The position numbers and the translations under genes are program-made. A stretch of 16,171 nucleotides of DNA. It comes from Thermoflexales bacterium. Lineage in GTDB: Bacteria > Chloroflexota > Anaerolineae > Fen-1058. Where the stretch lies: assembly GCA_016931085.1 (NCBI GenBank), contig JAFGFO010000008.1, positions 1-16,171 of the forward strand, in the 5' to 3' direction. The notes under the pieces were generated by a model. That model was not told the origin of the DNA, made no database searches, and worked only from the letters and a program-made list of their open reading frames with translations. The first letter of the stretch is position 1. Each line of letters opens with the position of its first letter. Shown piece by piece: positions 14,086 to 16,171 of the stretch.

Positions 14086-14925
14086 TCAGGTGACCGGAAC
14101 GTAAATCGCCCGCTCGGCTTCCGGGCCATCGACAAAGGCCGGCCCGTATTCTTCGATTTCCAGCGGGCAGGCCAGGCCCAGGCCCGATTTGGGCAGCCAG
14201 GTGTGATAGATATACGCCAGGCTCAGCTCGAGTTCACGCGCGCGGCCCTTGTGGATGAACCTGGCGTAGCTCATGGCCGGGATCGTTTTCACCACCAGGC
14301 TGGGATTCGTGACGTGTGGGGATTCCACCTTGACCGCTGCCATGTAAAAAAAGTCGTCGCCTTCCCAAGCGCTTGGGTAAGAGACAATGCCATACCTGGC
14401 TGCGTCTTCGATTCCCTCGCCGTGGCCGCCCAACATCTTCCACAGCCCGTCGGCTGCCTGCCGCTCTCCCCTGACCAGGGTCGAGAATCCCGCGACGCAA
14501 AAGGCCTCCCTCTCTACCGGTACCGGCTTGAGATAATCGCCCTGGTTGACGTGCTCGATATAGTCCAAAGTGAGCCTGGGCAGCAAGGAGCGACGCGGTA
14601 TTCTGCCGTGCTTCTTCCATTGGCTAGGCTGCACCCCAAACATGCGCTTGAAGGCGCGCGAGTAGGTTTCGGGGCCGTTGAATTGATAGTCCAGGGCGAC
14701 GTCGATGATTTTCCGCTCGCTTTCGAGCAGCTCGCGGGCGGACTCGGACAGCCGCCGGCGAAGGAGGTAATCATAGGGCGTGTGATGGGTGAGCTGGTTG
14801 AACAGGCGGCAAAAATGGAACAGCGAGCACGCTACCGCCTCGGCGGCGTCGGCAATGACAAGCTCTGCCTGGAGCTTGTCTTCCATAAAGTCGATCGCGT
14901 CCGCTATCAGCCTGGTGTTGGACAT
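14086..14925 (-). CDS. AraC-family regulator with C-terminal GyrI-like ligand-binding domain
   Basis: This 279-residue protein has an N-terminal AraC-type double helix-turn-helix (about 8-107). It includes AACSLFHFCRLF-like spacing and the typical second-helix segment DVALDYQFNGPETYSRAFKR followed by FGVQPSQWKK. A GyrI-like (AraC effector-binding) domain spans about 115-279 and ends in the usual IYVPV strand. Members of this architecture (Rob/SoxS-like DNA binding plus GyrI-like sensing) respond to small hydrophobic or cationic molecules. The ATG at 14925 lies seven bases after a 35-bp palindrome that overlaps a predicted promoter, which suggests autoregulation. It follows a stand-alone GyrI-like protein by 48 bases and precedes the PBP gene by seven. 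It may therefore control this group, possibly in response to envelope-active compounds (inference). Confidence 0.9.
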   Translation of the reverse strand: MSNTRLIADAIDFMEDKLQAELVIADAAEAVACSLFHFCRLFNQLTHHTPYDYLLRRRLSESARELLESERKIIDVALDYQFNGPETYSRAFKRMFGVQPSQWKKHGRIPRRSLLPRLTLDYIEHVNQGDYLKPVPVEREAFCVAGFSTLVRGERQAADGLWKMLGGHGEGIEDAARYGIVSYPSAWEGDDFFYMAAVKVESPHVTNPSLVVKTIPAMSYARFIHKGRARELELSLAYIYHTWLPKSGLGLACPLEIEEYGPAFVDGPEAERAIYVPVT

Positions 14926-14932
14926 GACAATG

Positions 14933-14967
14933 ATCCCAAATCACTTACATTGTAACTGATTTGGGAT
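14933..14967. promoter_or_regulatory. 35-bp imperfect palindrome, candidate operator of the AraC gene
   Basis: ATCCCAAATCACTTACA (14933-14949) is matched in inverse at 14951-14967 around one central base, with a single mismatch (14944 against 14956). The outer 11 bp are perfect. It covers the predicted -10 box and start region of the AraC gene. This size and symmetry suit a dimeric or double-headed DNA-binding protein. The final GGGAT is also the only Shine-Dalgarno-like sequence before the ATG, so a transcript reading through from upstream could hide it in the stem. Confidence 0.65.
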
Positions 14968-14977
14968 AGTTTGTCAC
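14949..14977 (-). promoter_or_regulatory. Predicted sigma-70-type promoter of the AraC gene
   Basis: On the minus strand GTGACA (14972-14977, five of six) is followed after 17 bases by TACAAT (14949-14954, five of six). The -35 box contains the TGA stop of the preceding GyrI-like gene. Transcription would start near 14942, inside the palindrome, leaving a leader of about 17 bases. Confidence 0.55.
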
Positions 14978-15480
14978 GCCACAGGAACATAAACGTCGAG
15001 TTCCGACTCGTCGATCTTGTCCAAGCCTTTGAAGCGCGAATCGTAGCGTTGGAAGCTGTAAGCGTAGGCCTGCTGGTGGTCTGAGGCCGTCAGCCAGGCT
15101 TGAATCTCATGGAGCCAATCTTCTGAGGTGATTTGCTGCCCTTTCAACGTAAAAACGGCGTAGCTCGCGGGCGGCAGGACTTTGACCGACAGCTTCACCG
15201 GCACGTCTTCCAGGCGCTCGACCTGGACCCCGACAAAGACCTCGTAATGCCCCGTCGAGGCTGTTTCTTCGTGCGGGATGTGCAGCTCGTAGCTGACGCC
15301 TGGCTCCACCACGTGCGCCAACTGGTCCGCGTGGTGCTCGCAGTACTTGATAAAACGGCTCCAAAGCCGGCCGATCTCGTTCTCCTCGGTCCAACCCCCG
15401 CTGCTGGCAAAGGGATCGCCAAAAAAGCCAAGGCCCAGCAGGATGATTCGATCGCTCGAGACGATTTTTGTCGGTTCCAC
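14974..15480 (-). CDS. Stand-alone GyrI-like small-molecule-binding protein
   Basis: This 168-residue protein consists of a single GyrI-like/AraC effector-binding domain. The two-fold SHS2 pattern is suggested by GVSYELHIPHEE, GHYEVFVGVQVE, PASYAVFTLKGQ and the closing strand ELDVYVPV. There is no DNA-binding region, signal peptide or membrane helix. Stand-alone members bind or hydrolyse small molecules or inhibit gyrase; which applies here is unknown. The start is GTG 15480, with AAGGAG six bases upstream. It lies 19 bases after the hydrolase stop and before an AraC regulator carrying the same type of domain. The two proteins probably respond to related ligands, and this one could buffer or deliver the ligand (inference). 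C-terminal ends are alike in the two (YVPVA and YVPVT). Confidence 0.85.
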   Translation of the reverse strand: MEPTKIVSSDRIILLGLGFFGDPFASSGGWTEENEIGRLWSRFIKYCEHHADQLAHVVEPGVSYELHIPHEETASTGHYEVFVGVQVERLEDVPVKLSVKVLPPASYAVFTLKGQQITSEDWLHEIQAWLTASDHQQAYAYSFQRYDSRFKGLDKIDESELDVYVPVA

Positions 15481-15499
15481 CTCTGTCTCCTTGTAAGGT

Positions 15500-16171
15500 C
15501 TAGACTTCCGAAGTCTTCAAGACTTCGGAAGTCTCCTTGAAGAACGACTTGACGACCGGAAAGACGCGCTCGACCTGGCTGAACTCTTGCAGGTGGTTCA
15601 GGCCTGGGATGATCTCGACGCGCGTGCCGGCTTGTTCGAGCGCCTGGCGGTGGGCCTCGATCCAGTCCATGGGCACTTGGTTCTTGGTGCCGCTCAGCAG
15701 CAGCGCCGGGCAGGCGACGTCGCCAGGCTCGATGCTCGGCCAGCTTCGCATGGCCTGCAAGCACGCCAGGTACGTGGGGATTTGCCCGCTGGCGATCGGC
15801 TTGCGTTCCTTGGCAGGCAGGGCTTGGCCTCGCTTGTAGGCTTCCACCAGGGGCGCCCATTTGGTCACAAAGTCGGTGATAAAGTCCTCGTCTATCGGGC
15901 CAAAGGGGACGCCGATGATGGCCACCGCCGTCACCCGCTCCGACCAGGCGCCCAGGTAGCGAGCGATGTTGCCCCCAAAGCTGTAGCCCCACACGGCGAA
16001 CTGGTCCACTCCGCATGCGTCGGCCACCGCGTCGATGTCCTGGCAAATCTTTTCGATGGCATAGTCCGTTGGGTCATACAGGACGCTATCCCCTGAAGGT
16101 GCGCTGTCCCCGCTGCCCCGGATGTCGACGGTGATGACGGTGAAATCGTCCTTCAGGCGCTCGACGTAGCC
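15500..16171 (-). CDS. Alpha/beta hydrolase (5' end outside window)
   Basis: The frame is open to the window edge; 223 residues are visible. Upstream of the internal GTG at 16027, the codons still encode family sequence (DDFTVITVDIRGSGDS), so the true start lies outside. The nucleophile elbow is GYSFGG (S64 of the visible part) and the catalytic histidine is H193 (PGLNHLQEF). At the usual acid position after strand 6, the sequence is SGTKNQVPMD with N164 where Asp is expected; D169 is nearby. It is probably a soluble esterase or hydrolase of unknown substrate. The last nine or ten residues (TSEVLKTSEV) come from a palindromic repeat. It is the first visible gene of a minus-strand run with the GyrI-like and AraC genes. 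Confidence 0.88.
   Translation of the reverse strand, partial: GYVERLKDDFTVITVDIRGSGDSAPSGDSVLYDPTDYAIEKICQDIDAVADACGVDQFAVWGYSFGGNIARYLGAWSERVTAVAIIGVPFGPIDEDFITDFVTKWAPLVEAYKRGQALPAKERKPIASGQIPTYLACLQAMRSWPSIEPGDVACPALLLSGTKNQVPMDWIEAHRQALEQAGTRVEIIPGLNHLQEFSQVERVFPVVKSFFKETSEVLKTSEV
15502..15534. repeat. Perfect 33-bp nested palindrome forming the hydrolase 3' end
   Basis: AGACTTCCGAAGTCTT (15502-15517) is repeated in inverse at 15519-15534 around a single C. Each arm contains a perfect 15-base palindrome (AGACTTC-C-GAAGTCT). It encodes the hydrolase C-terminus as a direct repeat, TSEV-LK-TSEV, and its last base is part of the TAG stop. It has the same 16+1+16 design as the element at 7115-7147 but an unrelated sequence. 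Confidence 0.85.

Noticed and set aside
14079..14135. Upstream ATG for the PBP gene
   Set aside because: It would overlap the AraC stop and place 19 polar residues before the membrane anchor. ATG 14078 fits family and spacing better.
7115..15534. CRISPR or tandem array formed by the palindromes
   Set aside because: The palindromes differ in sequence and are kilobases apart, with no regular spacers and no cas gene.
16027..16029. Start of the alpha/beta hydrolase at the GTG at 16027
   Set aside because: The preceding 48 codons to the window edge are open and encode typical hydrolase sequence (VDIRGSGDS), so the gene is cut by the window.

Overview
This is a GC-rich, gene-dense bacterial window with short intergenic gaps, many stop/start overlaps, and Shine-Dalgarno-led ATG, GTG and TTG starts. 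The protein set suggests an environmental Gram-positive-like or Chloroflexota (Anaerolineae-type) genome: a lipoprotein-anchored branched-chain amino acid transporter, a six-helix HAMP class III cyclase, a PBP1C-type enzyme and SelA. That placement is inference from overall resemblance, because no rRNA or other phylogenetic marker is present. No tRNA, rRNA, CRISPR array, insertion sequence or prophage gene was recognised.

Layout. (1) Positions 1-86 are the tail of a plus-strand membrane protein. It converges through a hairpin (92-148) on a minus-strand run. (2) Positions 8417 to 162 (minus) form one long, tightly packed gene run. In transcription order it reads livK (lipoprotein), a strong 33-bp palindrome, livH, livM, livG, livF, a ten-helix membrane protein built from five tandem repeats, a six-helix HAMP adenylate/guanylate cyclase, and a YqhD-type iron alcohol dehydrogenase. 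The transporter probably imports branched-chain amino acids or a related compound. The repeat protein and cyclase are translationally coupled and look like a membrane signalling pair. (3) Positions 8418-8585 are a divergent promoter region. (4) Positions 8586-11561 (plus) carry a four-helix membrane protein, selA (selenocysteine synthase) and tsaD (tRNA t6A synthesis). tsaD has its own near-consensus promoter inside the end of selA. (5) Positions 16171 to 11568 (minus) carry an alpha/beta hydrolase (5' end outside the window), a stand-alone GyrI-like ligand-binding protein, an AraC regulator with the same kind of GyrI-like domain, and a bifunctional class A penicillin-binding protein of the PBP1C type. 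pbp and tsaD converge with only six bases between them.

The least ordinary content is non-coding or repetitive. Two perfect 33-bp palindromes (16-bp arms around one base, at 7115-7147 and 15502-15534) have arms that are themselves near-palindromes. One lies between livK and livH; the other has become the C-terminal codons of the hydrolase. A third, 35-bp imperfect palindrome (14933-14967) overlaps a good promoter just before the AraC gene and is a likely operator. Short low-complexity AT-richer repeats are embedded in two coding regions: the N-terminus of the four-helix protein and a PBP linker. The five-fold repeat protein coupled to a cyclase is the best candidate for an undescribed signalling unit.
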